From CAZCGA01 sp964498075 (GTDB lineage: Bacteria; Desulfobacterota; Binatia; HRBIN30): a stretch of 26,055 bases of DNA. A program made the position numbers and the translations under genes. The notes under the pieces were generated by a model, which had not been told where the DNA came from, did not search any database, and saw only the letters and a list, made by a program, of their open reading frames with translations. Location: the NCBI GenBank assembly GCA_964498075.1, contig CAZCGA010000096.1, positions 1 to 26,055 on the forward strand. The letters run 5' to 3'. This document shows, in pieces, positions 1-7,185 of this stretch. The stretch's first letter is position 1; the number at the start of each line of letters is the position of its first letter.

Positions 1-533
1 GAACGCCCCGCCGACGCCGCCTCGATCTGCACCACCTGCACTACCGGCACCGTTCCCATCGCCCCCCCGTCATTCAGCCGGGTCAGCGTGGCGGTGCTCT
101 CGGCGCGCTTTTCACCGGCCAGCAACGGCACTTCGATGTACGCCAAGGGGGGATCGTATGACAGCCGGACGCCGCGCGTCAGATCGTCCTCGCTGACCAA
201 CATGATGCGCTTGCCGTCGTCGCGGATGTGCGCCAGCCCCGTAGCGATGCCGTTCTCGCTGAGGGCCACCTCGAATTCACCGGGCGGCTCGAGCGCGGTC
301 ACGTGCTCCACTTGAATGCCCTCCGCCCGGCGCTGTCCGTCCGTGCTGCGCGCCACGACGTATACGAAGTGGTCGCGGTCGCTGTGCGGCACTAGCTCTT
401 GCAGCGACGTGGCCAGCTGCACAGGTTGCTTCGGAGCCACGATCCGTCCGACTGAGCAGGCCGAGAGCCAGACGGTGCAGCACACACACAGCGAGCAGGC
501 TGCGCCGTTCCACCGCGCACGATTCACGAGCAC
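1..533 (-). CDS. Predicted lipoprotein of unknown function (partial, C-terminus beyond window)
   Basis: An open minus-strand frame runs off the left edge. It begins with a bacterial lipoprotein signal: an Arg-containing n-region, a hydrophobic stretch rich in Ala/Cys/Val, and the lipobox LSAC with the acylated Cys at about residue 26. The visible part of the mature protein (about 150 residues) is mixed alpha/beta-like and I recognise no domain in it. Two GTG starts compete. GTG at 533 has a GAGAGGGG ribosome site six bases upstream. GTG at 527 forms a GTGA overlap with the stop of the upstream phosphotransferase gene. I chose 533; either way translation is coupled to that gene. The product is probably exported and anchored in the inner or outer membrane. 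The signal peptide is the strongest evidence; function is unknown. Confidence 0.7.
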   Translation of the reverse strand, partial: MLVNRARWNGAACSLCVCCTVWLSACSVGRIVAPKQPVQLATSLQELVPHSDRDHFVYVVARSTDGQRRAEGIQVEHVTALEPPGEFEVALSENGIATGLAHIRDDGKRIMLVSEDDLTRGVRLSYDPPLAYIEVPLLAGEKRAESTATLTRLNDGGAMGTVPVVQVVQIEAASAGR

Positions 534-1564
534 CCGCTACCCCTCTCGCCTTCCATGAGATTCAACAGCTCGAGCTCCATCTCTGCCGTGCGCCGTCCGA
601 GACTGGCCAGCTCCACGCTCTGCACGTGCCCGTCCAGATGAGTCTTCGCCTGCATGATCGTCATGATTGCCCACTTCAGATTGCCGAGCACCTCCCAGAA
701 GCGCACGCGGTCCGGATCCACCACGATACCGCCGCCCGCTTCGTAGGCGCGAAAAAAGTCCTCCCGCATGCCGATGCCGCCGACCGGCTTGTCGTCGTTC
801 CCGAAGCGCCAGGAGCGCACGCACATCCAGCCCAGGTCTTCTATCGGGTCACCGACGTGCGCCAGCTCCCAATCGAGGATCGCGCGCACCCCTTCCGGCC
901 CGAAGATGACGTTGCCGATGCGGTAGTCGCCGTGGACGACGACGCAATCATCGCCGCGCGGCAGTCGCTGCCGCAGCCAGCGGAAGCCCAGCTCGAACGC
1001 CGGGTGTGGATCGGGCGCGATGACCCGGAAGCGTTGCTCGTAGCGGTCGAGCTGGTCTTCCGCCGGCGTGCTGCCCGGCGCCGGCGCCGGCAGGAAACCC
1101 AGCTGGTGCTTGGCGCGATCGATGCGATGAATGCCGGCCAGGATGCGCCCGAGCTGGGCGGTCATCACGTGCCGCGCCTGCGCATACGCGTCGTCACGCA
1201 GCAGCCGGCGCGCGATCGTTTCCCCCTCAATGCGGTCCATGAGAAAGAACGGCCCGCCGAGCGTCTCCGCCTCCTCGGCGAGCCAGTGCACCGCGGGGAC
1301 CGGCACACCCTCGGCCGCGGCGGCTTGTAGCAAGCGGAACTCCTCGCGCCGCAGCGTGTTGAGCGATGAAGAGGGCGGATCGCGTCGCAAGACCAACGGC
1401 AGCGCGACGGCGGCACCGTGGTGCTCGTAGCGGACGTCGAGTGACCAGGTTTCGCGCGAGGCGCCACCCGGCAAGCGGCGCAGGCCGGCCACGTCGACGC
1501 GCTCGACGCCGAGCTGCCGTGCGATGAACGCGGCTAGACGCAGCTCCATCCCGCCGAGCTCCAT
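524..1564 (-). CDS. APH-fold phosphotransferase (ACAD10/11-kinase-like)
   Basis: A 346-residue member of the aminoglycoside phosphotransferase/choline-kinase fold. The catalytic loop reads HGDYRIGN (211-218), with the catalytic Asp at 213, and the metal-binding motif reads ILDWE (229-233). The following AHVGDPIEDLGWM segment is typical of the subfamily that includes the ACAD10/ACAD11 kinase domain and bacterial 4-hydroxyacyl-CoA kinases, rather than of drug-resistance enzymes. It is cytoplasmic. The ATG at 1564 lies 12 bases after the galactokinase stop; a second in-frame ATG five codons later, preceded by GGAG, is also possible. Its location downstream of a crotonase would fit hydroxyacyl-CoA metabolism. 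The adjacent sugar kinase and nucleotidyltransferase would instead fit a sugar or amino-sugar substrate, as for AmgK. The family is clear; the substrate is not. Confidence 0.85.
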   Translation of the reverse strand: MELGGMELRLAAFIARQLGVERVDVAGLRRLPGGASRETWSLDVRYEHHGAAVALPLVLRRDPPSSSLNTLRREEFRLLQAAAAEGVPVPAVHWLAEEAETLGGPFFLMDRIEGETIARRLLRDDAYAQARHVMTAQLGRILAGIHRIDRAKHQLGFLPAPAPGSTPAEDQLDRYEQRFRVIAPDPHPAFELGFRWLRQRLPRGDDCVVVHGDYRIGNVIFGPEGVRAILDWELAHVGDPIEDLGWMCVRSWRFGNDDKPVGGIGMREDFFRAYEAGGGIVVDPDRVRFWEVLGNLKWAIMTIMQAKTHLDGHVQSVELASLGRRTAEMELELLNLMEGERGSGCS

Positions 1565-1576
1565 GAGGCCCCAGCC

Positions 1577-2968
1577 TTACCCGATCTGCCCCACGCTGTC
1601 CAAACGGATCACGCCGGCGCCGCCCTGCGGGCTGAAGAGGTAGCGGCAATCGAAGATCCGCAACGGTGGGGCGAGGCGCGAGCGATAGAAGTAGCGGTCG
1701 ATGCGCGTCAGAAACGTCGGCACGTCGCGGTCGGCAACCAGGTTGACGGTGCAGCCGCCGAACCCCGCGCCCGTCAGACGCGCGCCGATGGCTCCGGCTT
1801 CCTGGGCGAGCCGCACCAGCTCCTCCAGCTCCGGGCAACTGATCTCGTAGTCGTCGCGGCAGCTGGTGTGCGACGCGTCCATGAGGTGCCCGAAGGCGAT
1901 CGCGTCGCCCGCGCGCAACGCCTCCTCCGCCTGCTGCACGCGCTCGGCCTCGGACAGCACATGCCGCACCCGCCGCACCAGGGCGAAGCGGTCCCCGATG
2001 TCGCCGGCGATCTCACAGTCGGCACGCAGGCGGTCCGGGCTCGTCCCGATCACCGCGGCGATCTCTGCCAGCGGCAGCGGGCGCTCCGGAAGCTGCGCAC
2101 TGACGTAGGCAACGAAGTCGAGAAGCGGACGGCCGGGGAAGAGCGTGGCGAGATCACCGAGCGTGCGCAAGCCGCGCGGCAAGCTGGTGCCCAGGGCACG
2201 CTCCAGCACGCGACACGCTAGGCGACACTCGATGACGCGCAGGTTGTAGCCCTGCTTGGCAGCGCCGGACTTCTCCGCCTGCACCAGGCTGTGGCAGACG
2301 AGCACGCTGTATCCCGGCGGGAGCGGAACGGGACGGACGCGCAGCGGGAAGAAGTCGATGCGCAGCGCGTGGCCGGCCTGCGCCAGCAGGCTGGTGGCCT
2401 GATCCATGCCGCCGCTCAACGTGCCGACGTAGCGCTCCGCACCGGGCAACAGCTCCGCCAACGTCTCGTACGGCATCTCGACGCCGTTGGCGGCCAGCAG
2501 TGCCAGCGCGCTTGCGACCACCAGGGCCGAGGAGGAGGACAGCCCCGCGCCGCTGGGAACGTTTCCGTCGACCACCAGATCGGCGCCGTGCCGCAGCTGC
2601 GCGCCGCTGTGGCGCACCAGACCCTGCGCCGCCGCCTTGGAGTAGTTGCCCCAGTCGCCGGCGGCGGATGGAGGAATGGCGTCACTCAGCTCGTACCGCA
2701 GCGCCGCGAAGCCGGGTGCCGTGTTGAGCACGCGCACAACGCGGTCGGCGCGCGGCGCCATCGCGATGAGGATGCTGCGGTCGATCGCCATCGGCAGCAC
2801 CGGGAGGCCGTTGTAGTCGGTGTGCTCGCCGAGGAGGTTGACCCGGCCCGGGGCGCGTACCACGCAGGCGGCGGGGCACCCGCAGGCGCGAGCGAAGTGC
2901 TCGCCGAGCCGCGCCACGCGTCTCCGCTCGTCCTCTGGCAACGTGTCCACGGTGCGCTGGTCGGTCAT
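1577..2968 (-). CDS. galK: Galactokinase-type GHMP kinase
   Basis: 463 residues with all three GHMP signatures. The galactokinase box GRVNLLGEHTDYN lies at 41-53, the phosphate-binding GNVPSGAGLSSSSAL at 135-149, and LTGAGFGGC near the C-terminus. The catalytic Asp is expected in GGMDQ (Asp189). The YNLRVIECR segment also resembles galactokinases. The predicted reaction is ATP-dependent 1-phosphorylation of galactose or a similar sugar in the cytoplasm. The ATG at 2968 overlaps the stop of the upstream nucleotidyltransferase (ATGA), so the longer open frame reaching 3433 is not needed. No galT, galE or galM is present. Pairing with a nucleotidyltransferase suggests a sugar-1-phosphate is made and then activated to an NDP-sugar. 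The true sugar could be galactose, a heptose or a uronic acid; galactokinase is the closest match by motif. Confidence 0.82.
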   Translation of the reverse strand: MTDQRTVDTLPEDERRRVARLGEHFARACGCPAACVVRAPGRVNLLGEHTDYNGLPVLPMAIDRSILIAMAPRADRVVRVLNTAPGFAALRYELSDAIPPSAAGDWGNYSKAAAQGLVRHSGAQLRHGADLVVDGNVPSGAGLSSSSALVVASALALLAANGVEMPYETLAELLPGAERYVGTLSGGMDQATSLLAQAGHALRIDFFPLRVRPVPLPPGYSVLVCHSLVQAEKSGAAKQGYNLRVIECRLACRVLERALGTSLPRGLRTLGDLATLFPGRPLLDFVAYVSAQLPERPLPLAEIAAVIGTSPDRLRADCEIAGDIGDRFALVRRVRHVLSEAERVQQAEEALRAGDAIAFGHLMDASHTSCRDDYEISCPELEELVRLAQEAGAIGARLTGAGFGGCTVNLVADRDVPTFLTRIDRYFYRSRLAPPLRIFDCRYLFSPQGGAGVIRLDSVGQIG

Positions 2969-3732
2969 GCGCGCTCGCCATGCTCGGGTCGCGCCGGCAT
3001 CGGGTAGGACCGTTCCGCCGCCGCCAGATCCTCCGGCGTCCCGAGGTCGCTCCAGAAGCCGCGCACCGGATGCGCGCACACGCGGCGGCCGTCGGCGATC
3101 ATGGCGGCAATCGCCTGGGGCAGCTCGTACTCCCCACGCAACGAGGGCGCCAGGCGCGCCGCGTAGTCGAAGATGATTGGCGCAAAGACGAACACCCCGG
3201 CGTTGTTCCAACGCGTGCGTGAGCTGCCCGGCGGCGGCTTTTCGACCAGGCGCGTCACCCGCCACGCCTCGTCGACGTAGACCGCGGCCCCCCGCCACGG
3301 ATCGTCCGTCTCGTTGACCATCAGCAGCGCGTCGCACGCGACGCGGCCAAACTCCGCGACCAGGGACCGATAGTTGTCCGGCTCGACGACAATATCGCCC
3401 CACGAGAGGACGGCGGCTTCGCCCGCCGCGCACTCGCGCGCCAAGAGCAACGCCCGCGCCGTCCCGTCGGCGGTTGCTTGTCGGCGATAGGTGAGCCGCA
3501 CCCCGAGACGCTCACTGGTGCCCAGGTGCGTTTCGATTTGCTCGCCCCGATATCCGCTGACCACGACGCAGTCGCGAATCCCGGCCGTCCGCAGGCCGCA
3601 CAGGATGTGCTCGATGATCGGTTGGCCGCATAGTCGCAGCAACGGTTTTGGTGTAGTGGCGGTCAGAGCACCCATTCGGGTTCCCCGACCCGCCGCAAGA
3701 ATGATGGCAATCACCCGGCGCTCTGAGCCCAA
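2965..3732 (-). CDS. Sugar-phosphate nucleotidyltransferase
   Basis: A 255-residue single-domain NTP_transferase. The nucleotide-binding signature ILAAGRGTRM (11-20) is followed by KPLL (29-32), and later segments GDIVV, EKPPPG and NNAGVFVF match the sugar- and metal-binding regions of the RmlA/GalU/MurU superfamily. It should transfer an NMP to a sugar-1-phosphate with release of pyrophosphate. It lacks the C-terminal hexapeptide domain of GlmU. The proposed start is TTG at 3732, with AGGA about 11 bases upstream; a GTG six codons later is the alternative but has no ribosome site. The gene overlaps galK by four bases, so the kinase and nucleotidyltransferase are likely co-translated and may act in sequence. 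The nucleotide and sugar specificities cannot be read from the sequence. Confidence 0.85.
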   Translation of the reverse strand: MGSERRVIAIILAAGRGTRMGALTATTPKPLLRLCGQPIIEHILCGLRTAGIRDCVVVSGYRGEQIETHLGTSERLGVRLTYRRQATADGTARALLLARECAAGEAAVLSWGDIVVEPDNYRSLVAEFGRVACDALLMVNETDDPWRGAAVYVDEAWRVTRLVEKPPPGSSRTRWNNAGVFVFAPIIFDYAARLAPSLRGEYELPQAIAAMIADGRRVCAHPVRGFWSDLGTPEDLAAAERSYPMPARPEHGERA

Positions 3733-3795
3733 CTTCCCCTTGATCCTAGCCGGGCGTTCAAGGAAACGCGAGAAGAAAAGGGGGGGCGTGCCCGG

Positions 3796-4626
3796 TCACC
3801 TCGACATCTCTGCGGTGATACCGGCGAGCTCCACCGCGCGCGTCTGGCCGCCGCGCGCCATGAACGCTGCCATGCGCTCTTGGGCCTCCGGGGTAGCCAG
3901 CGACTGATTGAAGTAGTGCGCTTCTTCGATGAGCCCGTCCACCGTCGGCAGCTCGGCCGCGTTTACCGCCGCCTTTGCCAGGGCAATCGCGGTCGCCGGA
4001 AACGAGGCGATGCGGTAGGCCAGCGACTCGACGAAGGGGGTGAGATCTGCGGGCGGCAGGGCACGGTTGATGTAGCCGTAGCGCTCCGCCAGCTCGGCCG
4101 GAAAGTCTTGCGCGCCGAGGATCACTTCGAGGGCACGGCCGCGGCCGATGAGGCGCGGCAGCCGCTGCGTGCCGCTGCCGCCGGGGATGATCCCCACTGC
4201 GACCTCCGGCTGGCCCAGGATCGCCCGGCCGAGGGCCCCGAAGCGCATGTCGAGCGACAGCAGCAGCTCACTGCCACCGCCGCGGGCGCGTCCCTCGATC
4301 TTGCCGATCGTTGCCTTCGGCATGGTGCGGAAGCGCTCGACCATCTGATGAAAGAAGCCGAGCGTCGTCGCCTTCGGCGGGACGTCCTTCGGCAGCTGCT
4401 GAATCAGGGTGACATCGGCGTGGGCGATGAAGAAGTCCGGGTTCGCGCTCTGCAGGACGACGGCGCGGACGTCGCCATCGGTCTCCAGCTGGCGTCCCAC
4501 ACGGTCCAGCTCCTGGATCAACGGCAGGTCGAGCAGGTTGATCGGTGGATGGTCGAGGGTCACAAACGCGACCCCACGATCGATGCGAACCCTCAAGCCA
4601 GTATACCCTTCGTACGGCAGCGCCAT
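3796..4626 (-). CDS. Enoyl-CoA hydratase/isomerase (crotonase) family protein
   Basis: 276 residues of the crotonase fold. Both glutamates used by classical hydratases are present: Glu120 in GGGSEL and Glu141 in GQPEVAVGIIPGGSGTQRLP. The first oxyanion-hole box, usually AGAD, reads IAHAD (67-71), a Gly-to-His change. The enzyme probably hydrates or isomerises an acyl-CoA in the cytoplasm; the natural substrate is unknown. The ATG at 4626 has a strong Shine-Dalgarno (AAGGAGG, 8-base spacer), which is itself paired in a predicted hairpin (see 4634-4680). A 63-base gap separates it from the nucleotidyltransferase gene, so it may head the same transcript or form a separate unit. The stretch between has no convincing terminator. 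Confidence 0.88.
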   Translation of the reverse strand: MALPYEGYTGLRVRIDRGVAFVTLDHPPINLLDLPLIQELDRVGRQLETDGDVRAVVLQSANPDFFIAHADVTLIQQLPKDVPPKATTLGFFHQMVERFRTMPKATIGKIEGRARGGGSELLLSLDMRFGALGRAILGQPEVAVGIIPGGSGTQRLPRLIGRGRALEVILGAQDFPAELAERYGYINRALPPADLTPFVESLAYRIASFPATAIALAKAAVNAAELPTVDGLIEEAHYFNQSLATPEAQERMAAFMARGGQTRAVELAGITAEMSR

Positions 4627-4633
4627 CGTTGTC

Positions 4634-4680
4634 GCCTCCTTCCGCAGTGCGTGGTTCTACTGCCGTCCGTGGAAGGAGGC
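4634..4680 (-). promoter_or_regulatory. 5'-leader hairpin sequestering the Shine-Dalgarno of the crotonase gene
   Basis: In the minus-strand transcript, GCCTCCTTCC (complement of 4671-4680) can pair perfectly with GGAAGGAGGC (complement of 4634-4643), which contains the ribosome-binding site eight bases before the crotonase ATG. Inside lies a second stem, GCAGT with ACTGC (4644-4648 and 4659-4663), closing a 10-base loop. The outer stem is ten base pairs. A fold like this should hide the ribosome site unless opened by ligand, temperature, protein or a translating ribosome. It matches no riboswitch family that I know. The same arms could alternatively be half-sites of a DNA operator. Confidence 0.6.
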
Positions 4681-4870
4681 AACCGATTCATCCTGGCACG
4701 ACCGTCGCGCGCGGCTTGTGGATACCGGTCACGGATAAACTCCGAGAGACTGTGTGAATACAACGCCATCACACGCGTCTTATTTTCGAGCCGCAGGGTC
4801 TCGGCTACGTGGTCGTGTTTCAGGATGGAAGAGGCTGGCCGTGGTGTGCCGCACCGTCGAGAAACGTCGG

Positions 4871-5313
4871 ATGATTCCTTCGCGCCGGGGCTTCTGCAGC
4901 GCACGACGCGGGGTCTCCGTGCTCCTGGCGATGTTGCCGCTGGCGGCGTCCGCACAAACGCCCCCGGTCGCCGCGCTGACACCGGGCGACTACGCCGATG
5001 AGGCCAAGCTCGCCGCCCTGCTGTGGGATCGATCTCCGGACGTGCTCGATGCGCGCACCTCGGCCGGCATCGCAGCTAGCGAGGTGACGCGGGCACGCGC
5101 CTACCCCAACCCCGCACTCGACTTCACCTGGGGCACAATTCCGGTTGGCCGGACGAACCCGCCCGACCTGTCGGATCGGCTGAACAACGTGCCGAACTAT
5201 AACGCCGGCCTCTCCGAGCTGGTGGAGCTGGCGAAGCGGGGCCCGCGCCAGGCCGCGACCGTGGCGGAGTTCGAGCGCAGCCGGCTGCAGGCCGTCTCCA
5301 CGCTCGCAGCCGC
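4871..5313 (+). pseudogene. Truncated TolC/CzcC-type outer-membrane efflux protein (N-terminal fragment)
   Basis: The frame opens with a signal peptide (Arg-rich start, then VSVLLAMLPLAASA) and continues with a typical start of an outer-membrane efflux protein: a region of helices containing RARAYPNPALDF and SELVELAKRGPR, as in the CzcC/CusC families of metal efflux. Similarity stops near 5313, after roughly 148 codons, whereas family members are about 400 or more residues. Past this point the frame reads low-complexity Ser/Arg sequence to a stop at 5407, and the homologous signal moves to a different frame belonging to a CzcA-like pump. I read this as the left edge of a large internal deletion. 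The ATG at 4871 is chosen because it begins the signal peptide; an upstream ATG at 4754 adds 39 unlikely residues. Transport function must be lost. Confidence 0.75.
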
Positions 5314-5454
5314 GCCATCGGGAGCGAGGTGCAGCGCCCCATCGCCGTCGTCATCGTCGGCGGCACGATCAGCGCGTGCGCGCTCACGCTGGTGGTGCTG
5401 CCGGTGATGTATCGACTGTGGGCATCCACCGTCGAACGGCTATGGCCGGCCTGA
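5314..5454 (+). pseudogene. C-terminal remnant of a CzcA/CusA-type RND efflux pump
   Basis: In the frame starting at 5314 the translation reads AIGSEVQRPIAVVIVGGTIS followed by a hydrophobic stretch ending LVVLPVMYRLW and a stop at 5452-5454. This matches the conserved end of heavy-metal RND pumps: the GSEVQRPLA box before the last transmembrane helix, then the LPxxY segment. Only about 46 of the roughly 1,000 residues expected remain, with no start codon of their own. The adjoining upstream DNA encodes the beginning of a CzcC-like protein in another frame. The intervening czcC end, the whole of czcB and most of czcA are therefore missing. The final codons overlap the start of the DedA gene, indicating that dedA was translationally coupled to the lost pump gene. 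Confidence 0.75.
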
Positions 5455-6008
5455 TTGATCGCTTCGGATTGTTCGCCATCTTTGTCGGCGCGGTGTTCGA
5501 AGGCGACGTCACGCTGATTCTCACCGGCGTCGCCGCGCATCTCGGCTTCGTGCGCTTCGCCACGGCGGTGGCGGTCGGCGGCCTGGCCGCCTGCGTCGCC
5601 GACAGTACCTGCTACGCCGTCGCCCGGGCGCGGCGGACAACCATCGGGCAGAACAGCGCCTACAGGCGGGTGGCGCCGCTGGTCGACAGTATCGTCGGTC
5701 GCGTCGGCGCGTGGGAGATCGTGATCACGCGGTTCATCTACGGCACGCGGCTGGCCAGCATGATCTATTGGGGCATGCAGGCGCTGCCGTTTGGGCGCTT
5801 CCTCATGCTCGACCTCATCGGGTGCGGTCTATGGGCCGTGGCACTTGCGGCCGTGGGCTACGCTTGCAGCGGCAGCGCCGCCGTCCTCGTAGGGGAAGTG
5901 AAACGCGCCGAGCGTTGGCTGCTCGTCGGGTGCGTGGCTGCGGCTGCCGCCGTCTTCGCGGCCCGCTACATCAGCCGCCGGCGGCTCCGCAACCGCACCG
6001 CGCCGTAA
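5442..6008 (+). CDS. DedA-family membrane protein
   Basis: 188 residues with hydrophobic segments near 8-25, 35-55, 105-125 and 135-165. Features of the DedA/SNARE-associated (VTT) family are FEGDVTLILTG near the N-terminus and the arginine-rich re-entrant region around ITRFIYGTRLASMIYWG. DedA proteins sit in the inner membrane and are implicated in lipid scrambling, envelope homeostasis and proton-coupled transport. The start ATG at 5442 overlaps the stop of the czcA remnant, and the longer frame from 5376 is disfavoured because it would read through that remnant out of frame. The 3' end overlaps, tail to tail by 38 bases, the end of the secreted dockerin-like gene on the other strand. The gene looks intact although its operon partners are deleted. 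Confidence 0.82.
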   Translation: MAGLIDRFGLFAIFVGAVFEGDVTLILTGVAAHLGFVRFATAVAVGGLAACVADSTCYAVARARRTTIGQNSAYRRVAPLVDSIVGRVGAWEIVITRFIYGTRLASMIYWGMQALPFGRFLMLDLIGCGLWAVALAAVGYACSGSAAVLVGEVKRAERWLLVGCVAAAAAVFAARYISRRRLRNRTAP

Positions 6009-7170
6009 CGCCGGGCCGAAGAAGTACAGCAACGGCACCCTCGTCTACTACGACCACGACGATGTCCTCTGCTCCCCGCACCCAGATCTCGAAGCCGCTC
6101 AGCAGCTTGCCGTCGTCGGTCGCATCGTCCTGGACGACGATGCCGACGAGGGTGAACGAGCCGTCGCCGATCGCGCTGAGCTTCTGGGCCAGCTGCTGCG
6201 TGATGGTATTGCGCTGGAAGCGCAGCACCACCGTCTGGGTCCCGCCGTCGTCGCCGATGTCGACCTGCGTACTCTTGCTGCCGGCTGTGGGCCAGTTGCC
6301 GGAGACCTTCTGTACGCCTTCGACGCGCACCAGCGACCCGGTGTAAGCGTTGCCGCTCGCATTCAGGGTCGCCAGCGTCACCAGCTGCGGGTCGGGCAAG
6401 GGATTGCCGTCACTCACCACCACCGCCGATCCCTGGCTGATGTCGACCAGCACCGTGCCGATCGCCGGGTTCGAGTCCGAGGTCGGATCCTGTTGGCGGA
6501 CCACGCCGGTAGCACGCAGGCGCTGGCCGACTTTGAAGGCATCCACGTTCGCCGACGACTGATGGTACACCATGATCGCGGCGCCGGCGTCTTGAATGAA
6601 GACCTTCAACTTGTTGTTGGCGAAGATACCCGCCGCGACCGTCACCACGCCCTCCGTGGTGATGGTTTGATTCAGACGCACGGCGACGCCGTCTGCGTCG
6701 CGCGCCACGGCCTCCGCCACCGACAGAACACCGCTGGTCGTCGGACTCGGTGTCGGCGTCGGGGTGAGCTCCTCGGTCGGCGTGGGGGTTGGAGTCGCAC
6801 TGGGCTCCTCGGTCGCGCTGAGCGTCGGCGTAGCGCTTGGCTCCTCGGTGGAAGTGGCCGTCGGTGTCGGGGACGCGGACTGGCAGTCGGTGGCCACGCT
6901 GTTCACGCCCGCGACGATCTCGTTGATGGAGATCGCACCGTCGCCGTTGGGATCGCCGGCGGTACAGTCGGCGACCTTCACCGTCCCGAGAGCAATGTTG
7001 ACCATCACGATGACCTCGTCCCGAGTCACCTCGCCGCTCGTATCGCAGTCGCCCACGCAAGCGCTCAGCTGCGCACGCAACGGCTCGGCGCCGAGAACGA
7101 GCGCCAGTGTCATTGCACCCGCGACGAAGGTTCTCGTTAGCCCCTGGACGAGTCTCGATGAGAGCTGCAC
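5971..7170 (-). CDS. Secreted protein with dockerin-like calcium loops, Pro/Thr linker and OB-fold domain
   Basis: 399 residues. A signal peptide (about 1-33, hydrophobic FVAGAMTLALVLGA) is followed by two EF-hand/dockerin-type loops, DCDTSGEVTRDE (41-52) and DPNGDGAISINE (73-84), with Cys residues flanking them. A Thr/Pro/Glu-rich linker built of three 12-residue repeats spans about 109-144. The rest resembles the secreted OB-fold modules seen near nucleases and in DUF5689/YhcR-type proteins (TTEGVVTV, FIQDAGAAIMVY, VGQRLRATGVV). GTG at 7170 is preceded by a strong GAGGAGGGGAGG ribosome site, 15 bases after the TonB receptor stop, so it is the last gene of the ECF/TonB operon. The last roughly 30 residues are low-complexity and overlap dedA, so the end may be drifting. 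It could hold or present ligand at the cell surface; no enzymatic motif is visible. Confidence 0.75.
   Translation of the reverse strand: MQLSSRLVQGLTRTFVAGAMTLALVLGAEPLRAQLSACVGDCDTSGEVTRDEVIVMVNIALGTVKVADCTAGDPNGDGAISINEIVAGVNSVATDCQSASPTPTATSTEEPSATPTLSATEEPSATPTPTPTEELTPTPTPSPTTSGVLSVAEAVARDADGVAVRLNQTITTEGVVTVAAGIFANNKLKVFIQDAGAAIMVYHQSSANVDAFKVGQRLRATGVVRQQDPTSDSNPAIGTVLVDISQGSAVVVSDGNPLPDPQLVTLATLNASGNAYTGSLVRVEGVQKVSGNWPTAGSKSTQVDIGDDGGTQTVVLRFQRNTITQQLAQKLSAIGDGSFTLVGIVVQDDATDDGKLLSGFEIWVRGAEDIVVVVVDEGAVAVLLRPGVTARCGCGAAGG
6739..6846 (-). repeat. Three 36-bp tandem repeats encoding a Pro/Thr linker
   Basis: Three consecutive 12-codon units encode EEPSATPTLSAT, EEPSATPTPTPT and EELTPTPTPSPT inside the dockerin/OB-fold gene. 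They form a flexible extracellular linker between the calcium-binding loops and the OB-fold domain. Copy number is likely variable between strains. Confidence 0.8.
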
Positions 7171-7185
7171 CCTCCCCTCCTCTGT

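Noticed and set aside
2969..3433. N-terminal extension of the galactokinase frame
   Set aside because: It overlaps the nucleotidyltransferase in another frame and is Arg/Gly-rich; the ATGA overlap at 2968 is a better start.
3733..3795. Terminator after the crotonase gene (GGGCACGCCC followed by a T-rich tract on the minus strand)
   Set aside because: The stem is only four pairs with a two-base loop, too weak to call.
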